From positions 124,001-188,000 of the forward strand of contig JBHYCS010000002.1 of assembly GCA_051861445.1 (NCBI GenBank): a stretch of DNA of 64,000 nt, given 5' to 3'. Below, in pieces: positions 25,936 to 33,925 of this stretch. The stretch comes from Parasediminibacterium sp051861445 (GTDB taxonomy: Bacteria > Bacteroidota > Bacteroidia > Chitinophagales > Chitinophagaceae). The notes beneath the pieces were generated by a model, which made no database searches, was not told where the DNA came from, and saw only the letters and a list, made by a program, of their open reading frames with translations. Made by a program: the position numbers and the translations under genes. Every line of letters begins with the position of its first letter. The stretch's first letter is position 1.

Positions 25936-26705
25936 AACAAGAATTTAGAATTTTTCTAACTGCTGTTATGTTTTTTACTCGTATTCCTGTTGGTAAAAAT
26001 TTGCCTTACAGTGAAAATATGTTGCAACAATCAGCACGTTATTTTAGTTGGGTTGGTTTACTTGTTGGTGCTTTTAGTGCTATGATTTATTGGCTTAGTA
26101 TTGATGTTTTTTCAACTAATTTATGTATTGCATTTTCTATATTGGCTAGTATTTTATTAACAGGGGCTTTTCATGAAGATGGTTTTGCAGACTGCTGTGA
26201 TGCATTTGGTGGAGGATGGACAAAAGAAAAAATTTTAACCATCATGAAGGATAGTAGATTAGGGACTTATGGTGTTGTTGGATTGATTGGAATAATTGGT
26301 TTTAAATTTTTATTATTACAATCGCTTCAGCTTACCTCTTCTACCTTACAACTACTAACAATCATAATTACAGCACATAGCTTTAGTAGATTAATGGCTG
26401 TATTTACAATGCAACAACTTCAATATGTTCAAGATATAGATAGTAGTAAGTCGAAACCATTGGCAAACAGAAAATTATCAATCCTTGAATTAACAATAGC
26501 AATCAGTGGCTCATTCATTGGTTTTTTAGCCCTACCACTATTTTTTACACTAACCATTCCTTTTGTTGTAATTACTCAATATTTGGCAGGTTTGTATTTT
26601 AAAAAATGGATTGGTGGCTATACAGGCGATTGTTTAGGTGCTACTCAACAAATTTGCGAAATCGTATTTTATGTGGCTATAATTGCAATTACAAAATTTT
26701 TATAA
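25932..26705 (+). CDS. cobS: Adenosylcobinamide-GDP ribazoletransferase (cobalamin synthase)
   Basis: This 257-residue inner membrane protein has CobS features. FFTRIPVGKN is at the N-terminus, GAFHEDGFADCCDAFGGGW (about 76-94) is the metal-binding D-G-x-x-D motif region, and KDSRLGTYGVVG follows, with six or so membrane helices and YTGDCLGATQQICE near the C-terminus. It joins alpha-ribazole (phosphate) to adenosylcobinamide-GDP, the last step of nucleotide-loop assembly. The start overlaps cobT by 4 bp and the phosphatase gene follows about 50 bp later. CobU, needed to make adenosylcobinamide-GDP, is not in this cluster. Confidence 0.96.
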   Translation: MKQEFRIFLTAVMFFTRIPVGKNLPYSENMLQQSARYFSWVGLLVGAFSAMIYWLSIDVFSTNLCIAFSILASILLTGAFHEDGFADCCDAFGGGWTKEKILTIMKDSRLGTYGVVGLIGIIGFKFLLLQSLQLTSSTLQLLTIIITAHSFSRLMAVFTMQQLQYVQDIDSSKSKPLANRKLSILELTIAISGSFIGFLALPLFFTLTIPFVVITQYLAGLYFKKWIGGYTGDCLGATQQICEIVFYVAIIAITKFL

Positions 26706-26756
26706 TAAACAAACCAACAATTGAAGTGTTTTGGTTAATGAATGATAAGTTAGTTT

Positions 26757-27374
26757 ATGGAAATATATTTAATAAGACACACTACTCCTGATATACAAAA
26801 AGGAATTTGCTATGGACAAACAGATTTACCTGTTACAAATACTTTTTTAGAGGAAGCTGCATTAATTAAAAAAGTACTGCCTACAAATATTCAAACACAT
26901 TATAGCAGTCCATTACAACGTTGTAGCAAATTGGCAAGCGAATTATTTCCAAACAATAATATCATTCATCATCCGCATTTAAAAGAAATTAATTGTGGTA
27001 TTTGGGAAATGCAACATTGGGATGAAATTAGTAAAGAAGAGCTAGACCCATTTATGAACGATTTTGTAAATATTCCCATGCCAAAAGGTGAAAGCTATAT
27101 TGATTTATACACTAGAGTTACCAATTATTTTTCTACCATTATTCAAGAAACTTTACCAGCAGCAATTGTAGCCCATGGTGGCGTAATTAGAAGTATACTT
27201 TCTCACATTACCAATACACCTTTACAACAATCTTTCGAAGCTTTTAAACTGTATTATGGTTGTGTTGTAAAAATTACTAAAACTAGCAATGGTTTTAACT
27301 ATGAAATTTTGCACAATATAGAGCCAGCTACTGGTGAACAGCACAAACCTTCTACTTCAACAAATAACCAATAA
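26757..27374 (+). CDS. cobC: Alpha-ribazole phosphatase (histidine phosphatase family)
   Basis: This 205-residue member of the phosphoglycerate mutase-like superfamily has the catalytic R7-H8-T motif (LIRHTTPDIQKGICYGQTDLPV, with the CYGQxD segment typical of CobC). It also has SSPLQRCSKLA as the second phosphate-binding block, EINCGIWEM, and VAHGGVIRS with the second catalytic His. It removes the phosphate from alpha-ribazole 5'-phosphate in B12 nucleotide-loop assembly. The position after cobS supports this over a general phosphatase. Confidence 0.9.
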   Translation: MEIYLIRHTTPDIQKGICYGQTDLPVTNTFLEEAALIKKVLPTNIQTHYSSPLQRCSKLASELFPNNNIIHHPHLKEINCGIWEMQHWDEISKEELDPFMNDFVNIPMPKGESYIDLYTRVTNYFSTIIQETLPAAIVAHGGVIRSILSHITNTPLQQSFEAFKLYYGCVVKITKTSNGFNYEILHNIEPATGEQHKPSTSTNNQ

Positions 27375-27437
27375 TTAAGCTGTATAAACTGTTTTTAATT
27401 GCCATTTTTTGTTTTGTATTTTTACAAAAAAACAATC

Positions 27438-28016
27438 ATGACTTTCAAAATAGACGAACTGCTTACCATTACTTTCACACTATTTGCTGTGATAGATATT
27501 GTAGGTTCTATACCCTTGTTAATTTCTTTGAAAGAAAAAATGGGAGGCATAAAATCTACACAAGCTACATTGGTTTCTGGTGCATTAATGATTGCATTTT
27601 TATTTTTTGGTGAAAGTTTTTTGAAGATCTTAGGTTTAGATATTCGATCTTTTGCAGTTGGAGGTTCTATCGTAATTTTTTTACTAGGTTTAGAAATGGT
27701 TTTGGGCCACGAAATTTTTAAAGCAGATAAAGATGGAAAAGCTGGAAATGTTGTACCCATTGCGTTTCCTGTAATTGCAGGTAGTGGTACTTTAACAACT
27801 GTAATGAGCTTAAAAGCCAATTATGATAACCTTGTAATTATGGCTGGTATTTTAATAAACTTAATAATCATTTACATTGGTTTAAAATCGCTTAGAGTTA
27901 TTGAACGAGCTTTAGGGCCTGCAGGTTTATTAGCTGTACGTAAATTTTTTGGCGTTATTCTATTAGCTATTGCAGTTAAAATATTCAGTAGCAATATTGC
28001 TGCTTTTGGTAAATAA
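27438..28016 (+). CDS. MarC family integral membrane protein
   Basis: This 192-residue protein has six hydrophobic segments and MarC/UPF0056 landmarks: FTLFAVIDIVGSIPLL in the first helix, GESFLKILGLDIRSFAVGGSIVIFLLGLEM, and AFPVIAGSGTLTTVMSLKANYD in the middle. The ATG at 27438 is chosen over an upstream in-frame TTG at 27399, since it starts right at the conserved N-terminus. The function of the family is unknown; an early link with multiple antibiotic resistance is not supported. It lies about 60 bp after the B12 locus and may be read through from it. Confidence 0.9.
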   Translation: MTFKIDELLTITFTLFAVIDIVGSIPLLISLKEKMGGIKSTQATLVSGALMIAFLFFGESFLKILGLDIRSFAVGGSIVIFLLGLEMVLGHEIFKADKDGKAGNVVPIAFPVIAGSGTLTTVMSLKANYDNLVIMAGILINLIIIYIGLKSLRVIERALGPAGLLAVRKFFGVILLAIAVKIFSSNIAAFGK

Positions 28017-28031
28017 TACAATTCTGTTGTA

Positions 28032-28337
28032 ATGAAAAAACGAATTGCTTTTCTTCAATCTCAATTAGAATTGCTGTTTTTTTCAACTGCGTTGATATTG
28101 TTATTTTACATGAATGTAAATGCAAATGAAACAAGTTTTTGTGTATTTAAAGCTGTTGGTATTCCTTATTGCTTAGGTTGTGGAATTGGTCATTCTATTC
28201 ATTATGCATTGCATTTAAAATGGGTACAATCATTTGAAGCACATCCGTTTGGAATATTTGGAACTTTAATTATATTGTGGAGAATATTTATACTTATAAC
28301 TAAAAACCAAAACAAACATGCACCCAAATCTTATTAA
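28032..28337 (+). CDS. DUF2752 membrane protein
   Basis: This 101-residue protein has two or three membrane segments and the DUF2752 core: CVFKAVGIPYCLGCGIGHSIHYALH corresponds to the family's 'CPGCGLTRA' pattern, here C-L-G-C-G-I-G-H. The two cysteines and the His suggest a metal or redox site, but the function is unknown. It overlaps the TM2-domain gene that follows by 20 bp, so the two are coupled. Such pairs recur in Bacteroidota in my recollection. Confidence 0.85.
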   Translation: MKKRIAFLQSQLELLFFSTALILLFYMNVNANETSFCVFKAVGIPYCLGCGIGHSIHYALHLKWVQSFEAHPFGIFGTLIILWRIFILITKNQNKHAPKSY

Positions 28338-28674
28338 TCTTATCCCATCTGTTGAATCTGATGAATTGGCGTATTTACAAGCAATTACACAAGACTTAAC
28401 ACCACAACAACTACAAACATTTGTTTCTGTGTATAATGGCAAAAGAAAAAAAGCAGAAACGGTTCTTATTTGCTGCATCATTGGTTTTGTTGCAGTTGCT
28501 GGTATTCAACGCTTTATTGTTGGGCAAATAGGTATGGGTATATTGTACTTGTTTACCTTTGGCTTATGTATCATTGGTACAATTGTAGATACAATTAACT
28601 ACAAGAAAATTGCATTTGAATATAACCAAAAAATGGCCGTTGAAAGTATGGGAATGATTCAGGCATTTAGATAA
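28318..28674 (+). CDS. TM2 domain-containing protein
   Basis: This 118-residue protein has an N-terminal soluble segment (VESDELAYLQAITQDLTPQQLQTFVSVY, about 12-40) and then a TM2 domain of two helices joined by a short turn. GIQRFIVGQIGMGILYLFTFGLCIIGTIVD (about 63-92) keeps the (D/R)RFxxG...G..K/Y..T.G..GIW pattern. The function is unknown. It begins inside the end of the DUF2752 gene (20-bp overlap in another frame) and is followed by a terminator at 28692. Confidence 0.85.
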   Translation: MHPNLINLIPSVESDELAYLQAITQDLTPQQLQTFVSVYNGKRKKAETVLICCIIGFVAVAGIQRFIVGQIGMGILYLFTFGLCIIGTIVDTINYKKIAFEYNQKMAVESMGMIQAFR

Positions 28675-28691
28675 CTTTTTCTGAAGAATAC

Positions 28692-28732
28692 AAAAGGGTG
28701 CACCCATCAATTACTTGGATGTACCCTTTTTT
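28692..28732. terminator. Terminator between convergent genes
   Basis: AAAAGGGTGCACCCA (28692-28706) pairs with TGGATGTACCCTTTT (28716-28730), with one G-U pair and one mismatch. It is followed by T-residues, between the TM2 gene and the convergent phosphodiester glycosidase gene. Confidence 0.75.
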
Positions 28733-28749
28733 ATGCATTTAACTACTAC

Positions 28750-29760
28750 TTATTTTTGCTTAATAATAATGGCACTCACCACTGGTCTCTCTACGCCATT
28801 ATCACCTGGTCTTACTGTTTTTACGCCATTAATTACCAAAGAAGTTGATCCCCCACCATCAAGGTTTATAGCTTCAACGCATCCTAGATTTTTTAAAAGC
28901 GTAGCTAAATCTGCTAAATTAATACCTGTGTAAGTTGGTGCATTGTCGCCTTCAACAGCAACTAGCATTACAATTCCGTTTGAATTATAACCAATAGCAG
29001 ATCTTGGCCTAGATGTAGTGTTGTTTACTGAAATCAGTTCTTCAGCATCGGTAATTTGAATATTGTTATTCTTAATCAACATCGGTGATCCACCAATTGC
29101 ACTTACTGTATTCCAAACAGATCCATTTGCAGGAAATGTTTCAGTTGGTTGAGGTTGTGGAGCTACGTTTAACATATTTGGACTTGGGCTTGGATAACTA
29201 TAAATTAAATTATTGCCAGTACCAACATTATAAATCCAAGCTATAGAAGGTACTCCTGTTGATGTTACACCAAAAGCTGCTCTTGTAGGAAAATAAGAAA
29301 CATTATTACCATTAAATGCTCTTGTAAGTGCTTTAATGTTTGCAGAACTCACTATATTATTGTATTTAACCAAACTAAATGATTGATTTGATCCAAAATA
29401 ACCGCCATTCATACATGCGTAAACGGTTCCTGTTTCAGCAGCTGCAAATGCAGTTGGAGTAATTGCTGTAGCAGACATTACTGGTTTAAAATCGATGGTT
29501 GTTATCTTACTATCATAAGCAACACAAACTGCTTTCACCTGCTTTCCTGCATGAATGGTATCGAACTGATAAACTTGAATACCCGTAGGAAAATTAACAC
29601 CAAAAGATGTACTTAATTTCCAACCAGCAGGCAATGTAATTAAGGTTGGTTTTGGTGTTACAGGTGGCTGAACAACTGGAGGAATAGTAGTTGTTGACTC
29701 TATTTTTTTTGAGCAAGAAAAACTCAATACAATAATGGCAATTTGAAGAATACGTAGCAT
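28750..29760 (-). CDS. Phosphodiester glycosidase (NAGPA / former DUF2233) lipoprotein
   Basis: This 336-residue lipoprotein (signal with lipobox LSFSC, then SKKIES) has the NAGPA domain: ACMNGGYFG (about 126-134), PRSAIGYNSNGIVMLVAVEG, and the NLDGGGSTSLVINGV motif near the C-terminus. The human relative uncovers mannose 6-phosphate by removing GlcNAc from GlcNAc-1-phospho-6-mannose, and bacterial members cleave sugar phosphodiesters. It should work in the periplasm or at the cell surface. It ends a minus-strand unit with GH10-like, DUF4434, SGNH and MFS genes, which fits breakdown of phosphodiester-linked sugars. The substrate is inferred. Confidence 0.9.
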   Translation of the reverse strand: MLRILQIAIIVLSFSCSKKIESTTTIPPVVQPPVTPKPTLITLPAGWKLSTSFGVNFPTGIQVYQFDTIHAGKQVKAVCVAYDSKITTIDFKPVMSATAITPTAFAAAETGTVYACMNGGYFGSNQSFSLVKYNNIVSSANIKALTRAFNGNNVSYFPTRAAFGVTSTGVPSIAWIYNVGTGNNLIYSYPSPSPNMLNVAPQPQPTETFPANGSVWNTVSAIGGSPMLIKNNNIQITDAEELISVNNTTSRPRSAIGYNSNGIVMLVAVEGDNAPTYTGINLADLATLLKNLGCVEAINLDGGGSTSLVINGVKTVRPGDNGVERPVVSAIIIKQK

Positions 29761-29778
29761 CGTTACTAATTGATTTTT

Positions 29779-30861
29779 TTAATAAATAAATTGAATTTTA
29801 TTGAGCGATTCGTAATAAAACAAACATTCACCCATAAAGCCATGTTTACGATTTAGTTGAATCATTTCTTTTAATAATTGTTGATTTACTAAATAGCCAT
29901 CGCCTAATGAGGTTAATATTCCGGGAAAAACTTTTTGCATTTGAGCTGGAGTTACTTGTTGCTTTAATTGCAATAAAACTTTTTCATATGCGGGTATATT
30001 ATACCGATACAACTGTGGCAAAATATAATCTGCATAGCCATCTTTTACCCATGTTGGCCAATCTTGTAAATACTGCTCTTTACTCCAAGGATAAATGCTT
30101 GGTGACCATGTGACCAAACAATTGGATCTTTCTTTTTTTACAACTTGATATAAAGCTTTTCCGAATAAACTTAATTGATTAGCCTTCCATTGTAACCATT
30201 GTTTTTCTCTACAATCTGTTGGTGGCATTTTTCCTGTTTCTGATAAATACAATTGCGTTGTATAATGGTCGTATCCTCCTTCTGCTGGCATTGCTGGCAG
30301 TCTATCATCTCCTTGAATGCCATCTACATTGTACTTAGCAACCACTTCTTTTACCAATTGCTTCATAAATAATTGCACTTCAGGATGAATGGCATTCCAC
30401 CAATAAAAACCATTTTTTACAAGTGGTTGTTGCATATTATTTTTAGCCATCCAATGAGGGTATTTATTTTTCCAAACTGAGTTGCTGTCTTTATAAGCAT
30501 AAGAAAAGCCAAATTCAAACCAAGCATGTACTTTTAAACCTTGTTTATGACCTTCTTCAACAATAGCAGCTATGGGGTCGAAACCTTTATAAACAGTATC
30601 TTGTGCAATGCCAATATAATTTTGCATTACCTTACTAGGATACATGGTTACACCACCATTCCACACCACTACAAAAATTGAATTCAGTTTTTTTTGTTTA
30701 CATGTAGCAACCGTTTGTTTTACTTTTTCCAAAGACATTAAAGCATCACTTGCAACATTGGTAACCCAAGTTCCTCTAATAGGTTCTACAGGTGTTTGGG
30801 CAAAAGAACAAAGGACTAATACTGAAAAACAAATGGAAGCAATTATTTTTTTCATGTTCAT
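29779..30861 (-). CDS. Family 10-like glycosylhydrolase (GHL10, YngK-like), copy 1
   Basis: This 360-residue secreted protein (signal peptide to CSFAQ) has the GHL10 TIM barrel. It starts with RGTWVTNVASDAL and contains SIFVVVWNGGVTMYPS, HAWFEFGFSY, YNVDGIQGDDRLPAMP (about 180-195, with acidic candidates for catalysis) and LQDWPTWVKDGYADYILPQLYRY. The family is thought to hydrolyse glycosidic bonds in peptidoglycan or related amino-sugar glycans; activity is known for few members. The start overlaps the DUF4434 gene by 1 bp (TAATG). A second copy is encoded by the lipoprotein gene at 33926-35110, with the same blocks in order. Confidence 0.9.
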   Translation of the reverse strand: MNMKKIIASICFSVLVLCSFAQTPVEPIRGTWVTNVASDALMSLEKVKQTVATCKQKKLNSIFVVVWNGGVTMYPSKVMQNYIGIAQDTVYKGFDPIAAIVEEGHKQGLKVHAWFEFGFSYAYKDSNSVWKNKYPHWMAKNNMQQPLVKNGFYWWNAIHPEVQLFMKQLVKEVVAKYNVDGIQGDDRLPAMPAEGGYDHYTTQLYLSETGKMPPTDCREKQWLQWKANQLSLFGKALYQVVKKERSNCLVTWSPSIYPWSKEQYLQDWPTWVKDGYADYILPQLYRYNIPAYEKVLLQLKQQVTPAQMQKVFPGILTSLGDGYLVNQQLLKEMIQLNRKHGFMGECLFYYESLNKIQFIY

Positions 30862-31799
30862 TATTTATCTAGCTGTTGTGTATATTCTACGTATCTATTG
30901 TAAAGATGATGAGCTTGTATATAAGCAGATTGTGGGCTCATAAAATGTGAAAATTCGAAAGTAATGGCTTTATCGTAACCAGCAGCAGCAGCGGCTTCTA
31001 ACTTTAAACGTAGTTTTTCGAATTTAATGGGCAAAAATTTAATAGGCATATCTCTATCAAAACTTTCAGCATTTGTCCAACATTGTAAATTGTATTTTTG
31101 AGCAAGTTTTTTATTAATAGAAAAAAAGTCAGTTAATTCATTATAATCTATATGCCCATCTTGAAAAGCAACGGCATCAATAGATTCAGAGATTCCACTA
31201 AAAATTTCATCCCATTCTGTTTCATGTTCTTTTAAACTAATTGCCTCTTCTTTACTGATGGTTGAAGATGCAGCCATTACAGCTTTTTTACCATCAATCC
31301 ATGGAGAAATAAATGTTGGCAAACCATTACTCACAGCCTTACATTGTTTACCTAATGTATCAATAGCCTCAATAGCACCTTTTGTTTTTCTGCTAATTTC
31401 CATACTTAAATACCAACCCTTAAACGATGGATGATGACCGTATTTTTGCCAAACCTCATCAATAACAAAACGGTTGCTATCAATTTCGGCCATCATATTT
31501 CCGGTATCCCAATACTCGCCACTATCATACAATCCAAAATAAAAGTGCATGTTATATTTATTGGCAAGCTGTAAAAAAAGCTCTACCAAATCTACAGGAG
31601 GTGTATAACAATTTTTATGTTGAATTAAATAAGTAGAAGGATAAGTAATAAACTTTCTATATCCACTTCTAATTAAAATTACAGTATCAATACCTATGGC
31701 TTTCATATGTTGAAAGTCTATTTCCCACTCATTTTTACCCCAATTTTGATGTGGAATATCGTGGCTAATTTCATCAATAAATGTTCCTGTAATTTTCAT
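30861..31799 (-). CDS. DUF4434 domain protein (GH-like barrel)
   Basis: This 312-residue protein without a signal peptide starts at MKITGTFIDEISHDIPHQNWGKNEWEIDF, which is the start of the DUF4434 domain. Later blocks GYRKFITYPS, FYFGLYDSG, FKGWYLSMEIS and SIDAVAFQDGHIDY give a TIM-barrel glycoside hydrolase-like fold with acidic residues (E near 154) at strand ends. The family has no defined activity but recurs in glycan-utilisation loci of Bacteroidota. It lies between the SGNH hydrolase and GHL10 genes, coupled to the latter. A cytosolic role fits the absence of a signal peptide. Confidence 0.82.
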   Translation of the reverse strand: MKITGTFIDEISHDIPHQNWGKNEWEIDFQHMKAIGIDTVILIRSGYRKFITYPSTYLIQHKNCYTPPVDLVELFLQLANKYNMHFYFGLYDSGEYWDTGNMMAEIDSNRFVIDEVWQKYGHHPSFKGWYLSMEISRKTKGAIEAIDTLGKQCKAVSNGLPTFISPWIDGKKAVMAASSTISKEEAISLKEHETEWDEIFSGISESIDAVAFQDGHIDYNELTDFFSINKKLAQKYNLQCWTNAESFDRDMPIKFLPIKFEKLRLKLEAAAAAGYDKAITFEFSHFMSPQSAYIQAHHLYNRYVEYTQQLDK

Positions 31800-31822
31800 A
31801 CGGTTTTAATCTTTTATCAAGT

Positions 31823-32506
31823 TTATGGCATCAACTTATGTTGCTGCAACGTTTTTTTCCAAAGCATATATCCATTTCCATTCAAATGCAATCCATCGTT
31901 TGTATAGGTTGTACTCAATTTATTATCGTCATCTAAAAAAAGTGGAAATAGATTTACAAAAACGATAGATTTTTCAGCACATAGTTTTTCTAATTCTTTG
32001 TTTACATAAATAATGTGTTGAGTTTTGTGTTGATGATTTGCAAACTGTGTAAATGAATGATTCGTTGGCAAAATGCTCTGTACAATCAATTGTGTTTTAG
32101 GTGTTTTTTGTTGAATGGTTTCAATAATTTTTTTGTAGTTACGAAGGATAATAGAATCTGGAATATTTTTAGCAATATCATTAATACCAATCATAATGAA
32201 TATTTTCTTAGGAAAAGAAGATACCACTTCATCTAACCTTGCCAAAACTCCAAACGTATTATCTCCACTTATCCCTCTATTTTTTACATGTATATCTTGC
32301 CAAATTTCTGCCCATTCACCTATATCGGTAATACTATTTCCTAAAAAAACAATTTCCTTTTTGGTATTGGGCAGTTGATTAAATAAGGTAACTTTTTGAA
32401 CATAATAGGTAGTTTGATAGCTAGAATCCCATTTTAAAGTTTGTGCATTACTGTGTGTTTGCAAAACCCCAAAACACAATAGCAAAGCAAATCGTAAGTT
32501 GTTCAT
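31823..32506 (-). CDS. Secreted SGNH/GDSL hydrolase
   Basis: This 227-residue protein starts at the ATG at 32504-32506, whose signal peptide ends SNAQ. A start ten codons upstream would overlap the MFS gene and put residues before the signal. It shows all four SGNH blocks: FLGNSITDIGEW with nucleophile Ser (about 58), RGISGDNTFGVLAR (Gly), IMIGINDIAKN (Asn), and YTNDGLHLNGNGY with the Asp-His pair. It should remove acetyl or other ester groups from a carbohydrate. It follows the MFS gene by 10 bp in the amino-sugar/mannose locus, which suggests de-esterification of the imported or surface glycan. Confidence 0.9.
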   Translation of the reverse strand: MNNLRFALLLCFGVLQTHSNAQTLKWDSSYQTTYYVQKVTLFNQLPNTKKEIVFLGNSITDIGEWAEIWQDIHVKNRGISGDNTFGVLARLDEVVSSFPKKIFIMIGINDIAKNIPDSIILRNYKKIIETIQQKTPKTQLIVQSILPTNHSFTQFANHQHKTQHIIYVNKELEKLCAEKSIVFVNLFPLFLDDDNKLSTTYTNDGLHLNGNGYMLWKKTLQQHKLMP

Positions 32507-32516
32507 ATTGGTAATT

Positions 32517-33821
32517 TTATGTTGTAGCAATCGCATTTTGTTCTAACATTTCTGCTTCTTCCTTTGTTAGCAAAGGCACCAACCATGTTACAATAAATGC
32601 AGGAATAGTTGCTATTAATACCCAAATAAAAAACTCTTTATAACCTAAATAATCGCTTACAAAACCACTCACCATTGATGGAATCATAAATCCTAAATTC
32701 ATTAATCCGCTACCAAAAGCATAATGAGCCATTTTGTATTTACCTGGTGCTATATTTTGCATCATAAATAGTATTAAACCCACAAACCCAAAACCGTAGC
32801 CAAAATATTCTATAGCAACAGCAGCACCAATTACATACAAATTTTGAGGCAGGGTTACCGCTAAAAAAGTATATGCCAAAAAAGGGATGTTAAAAAAGGC
32901 ACACAATACCATTAATGTTTTACGAGAAAGACCTTTATTAGATACAAAATATCCTGCAATTACCGAACCTAATACAAATGCAATAGAACCACAAACACCG
33001 TACAAAACACCAATATCAGAGGTAGATAAGCCCAAGCCACCTTCTACCCTCGATGCTTTAAAAAATAGTGGTGTTATTTTAATGGCTTGTCCTTCTGCAA
33101 ATCTGTAAAACACAATAAATGCCAAACTAAACCAAATATTTTTCTTTTGAAAAAAGGTAACCACAACATCTTTTAAAGTAGCAAATCCCTCTTCAATAGA
33201 TTGAACTTGTTGTGATGGTTTACCAGATGGCAACATTTTTTTATTATAAAATCCTAAAGCAATCATTATTAATCCATACAAAAACATAACAAACATCCAT
33301 GCTGTTGGTATGCCCCATTTTTTTTCTAACTCACCAGCTAAATATACCAATACACCACCTGATAATACTTTTGCTATGTTATAAAAAGCACCTTGCCATC
33401 CTACATATCTTGCTTGCAATTCTGGTGTTAATTCATTCAAATACACACCATCTGCTGCTGTATCATGTGTGGCTCCACTAATAGCAATTATGGAAAAAAG
33501 AGCAATAGAAATAATAAAAAAATAGTCTAATTGTAAACTTAAACCAACCAATCCAAACAAAACACCTGTAAACATTTGAGTAATGTAAACAAAGAATTTT
33601 TTGGTTTTATACATTTCTAAAAATGGCCCCCATAGTGGTTTTATTGTCCATGGTAGCATAATTAAAGATGTCCAAAACGCAATACTTGCATCTGAAATAC
33701 CCATGTTTTTAAACATTAACGAACTAGCAGCTGCTAATGCAACAAAGGGCAAACCCATGGCAAACCATGTAGTTGGTATCCAAAAAATGGGGTTAATAGT
33801 TTTGCTATTTGGTGTATCCAC
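32517..33821 (-). CDS. MFS transporter (AmpG-like)
   Basis: This membrane protein has about twelve helices and the pattern of AmpG-like sugar/muropeptide carriers: NPIFWIPTTWFAMGLPFVAL in the first helix, TSLIMLPWTIKPLWGPFLEMYKTKKFF as the loop 2-3 motif, and ISGATHDTAADGVYLNELTPE and RYVGWQGAFYNIAKVL thereafter. I take the GTG at 33819-33821 as the start (434 residues). An ATG at 33881 would add 20 residues unlike the family and would place a 22-bp palindrome inside the gene. It probably imports a disaccharide or amino-sugar oligomer across the inner membrane, for the enzymes in the same unit. Confidence 0.87.
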   Translation of the reverse strand: MDTPNSKTINPIFWIPTTWFAMGLPFVALAAASSLMFKNMGISDASIAFWTSLIMLPWTIKPLWGPFLEMYKTKKFFVYITQMFTGVLFGLVGLSLQLDYFFIISIALFSIIAISGATHDTAADGVYLNELTPELQARYVGWQGAFYNIAKVLSGGVLVYLAGELEKKWGIPTAWMFVMFLYGLIMIALGFYNKKMLPSGKPSQQVQSIEEGFATLKDVVVTFFQKKNIWFSLAFIVFYRFAEGQAIKITPLFFKASRVEGGLGLSTSDIGVLYGVCGSIAFVLGSVIAGYFVSNKGLSRKTLMVLCAFFNIPFLAYTFLAVTLPQNLYVIGAAVAIEYFGYGFGFVGLILFMMQNIAPGKYKMAHYAFGSGLMNLGFMIPSMVSGFVSDYLGYKEFFIWVLIATIPAFIVTWLVPLLTKEEAEMLEQNAIATT

Positions 33822-33851
33822 TTTAATTAATTTTATAAATAGAAAGTGAAA

Positions 33852-33873
33852 GTTAATAAAATATTTTATTAAC
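33852..33873. promoter_or_regulatory. 22-bp perfect palindrome, candidate operator
   Basis: GTTAATAAAAT (33852-33862) and ATTTTATTAAC (33863-33873) form a perfect palindrome in the divergent region between the MFS gene and the GHL10/GH92 genes. It lies 31 bp before the GTG start of the MFS gene and 53 bp before the GHL10 gene. Its length and symmetry suit binding of a dimeric regulator such as the ROK protein encoded nearby. Confidence 0.55.
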
Positions 33874-33925
33874 AAGTGCAAGATTCATAAATTTTTATTT
33901 AAGTTCGTTGTGTAAATTTTAATTC

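Noticed and set aside
32507..32536. Upstream start of the SGNH hydrolase
   Set aside because: It overlaps the MFS gene end and puts ten residues before the signal peptide. The start at 32506 follows the MFS stop by 10 bp.
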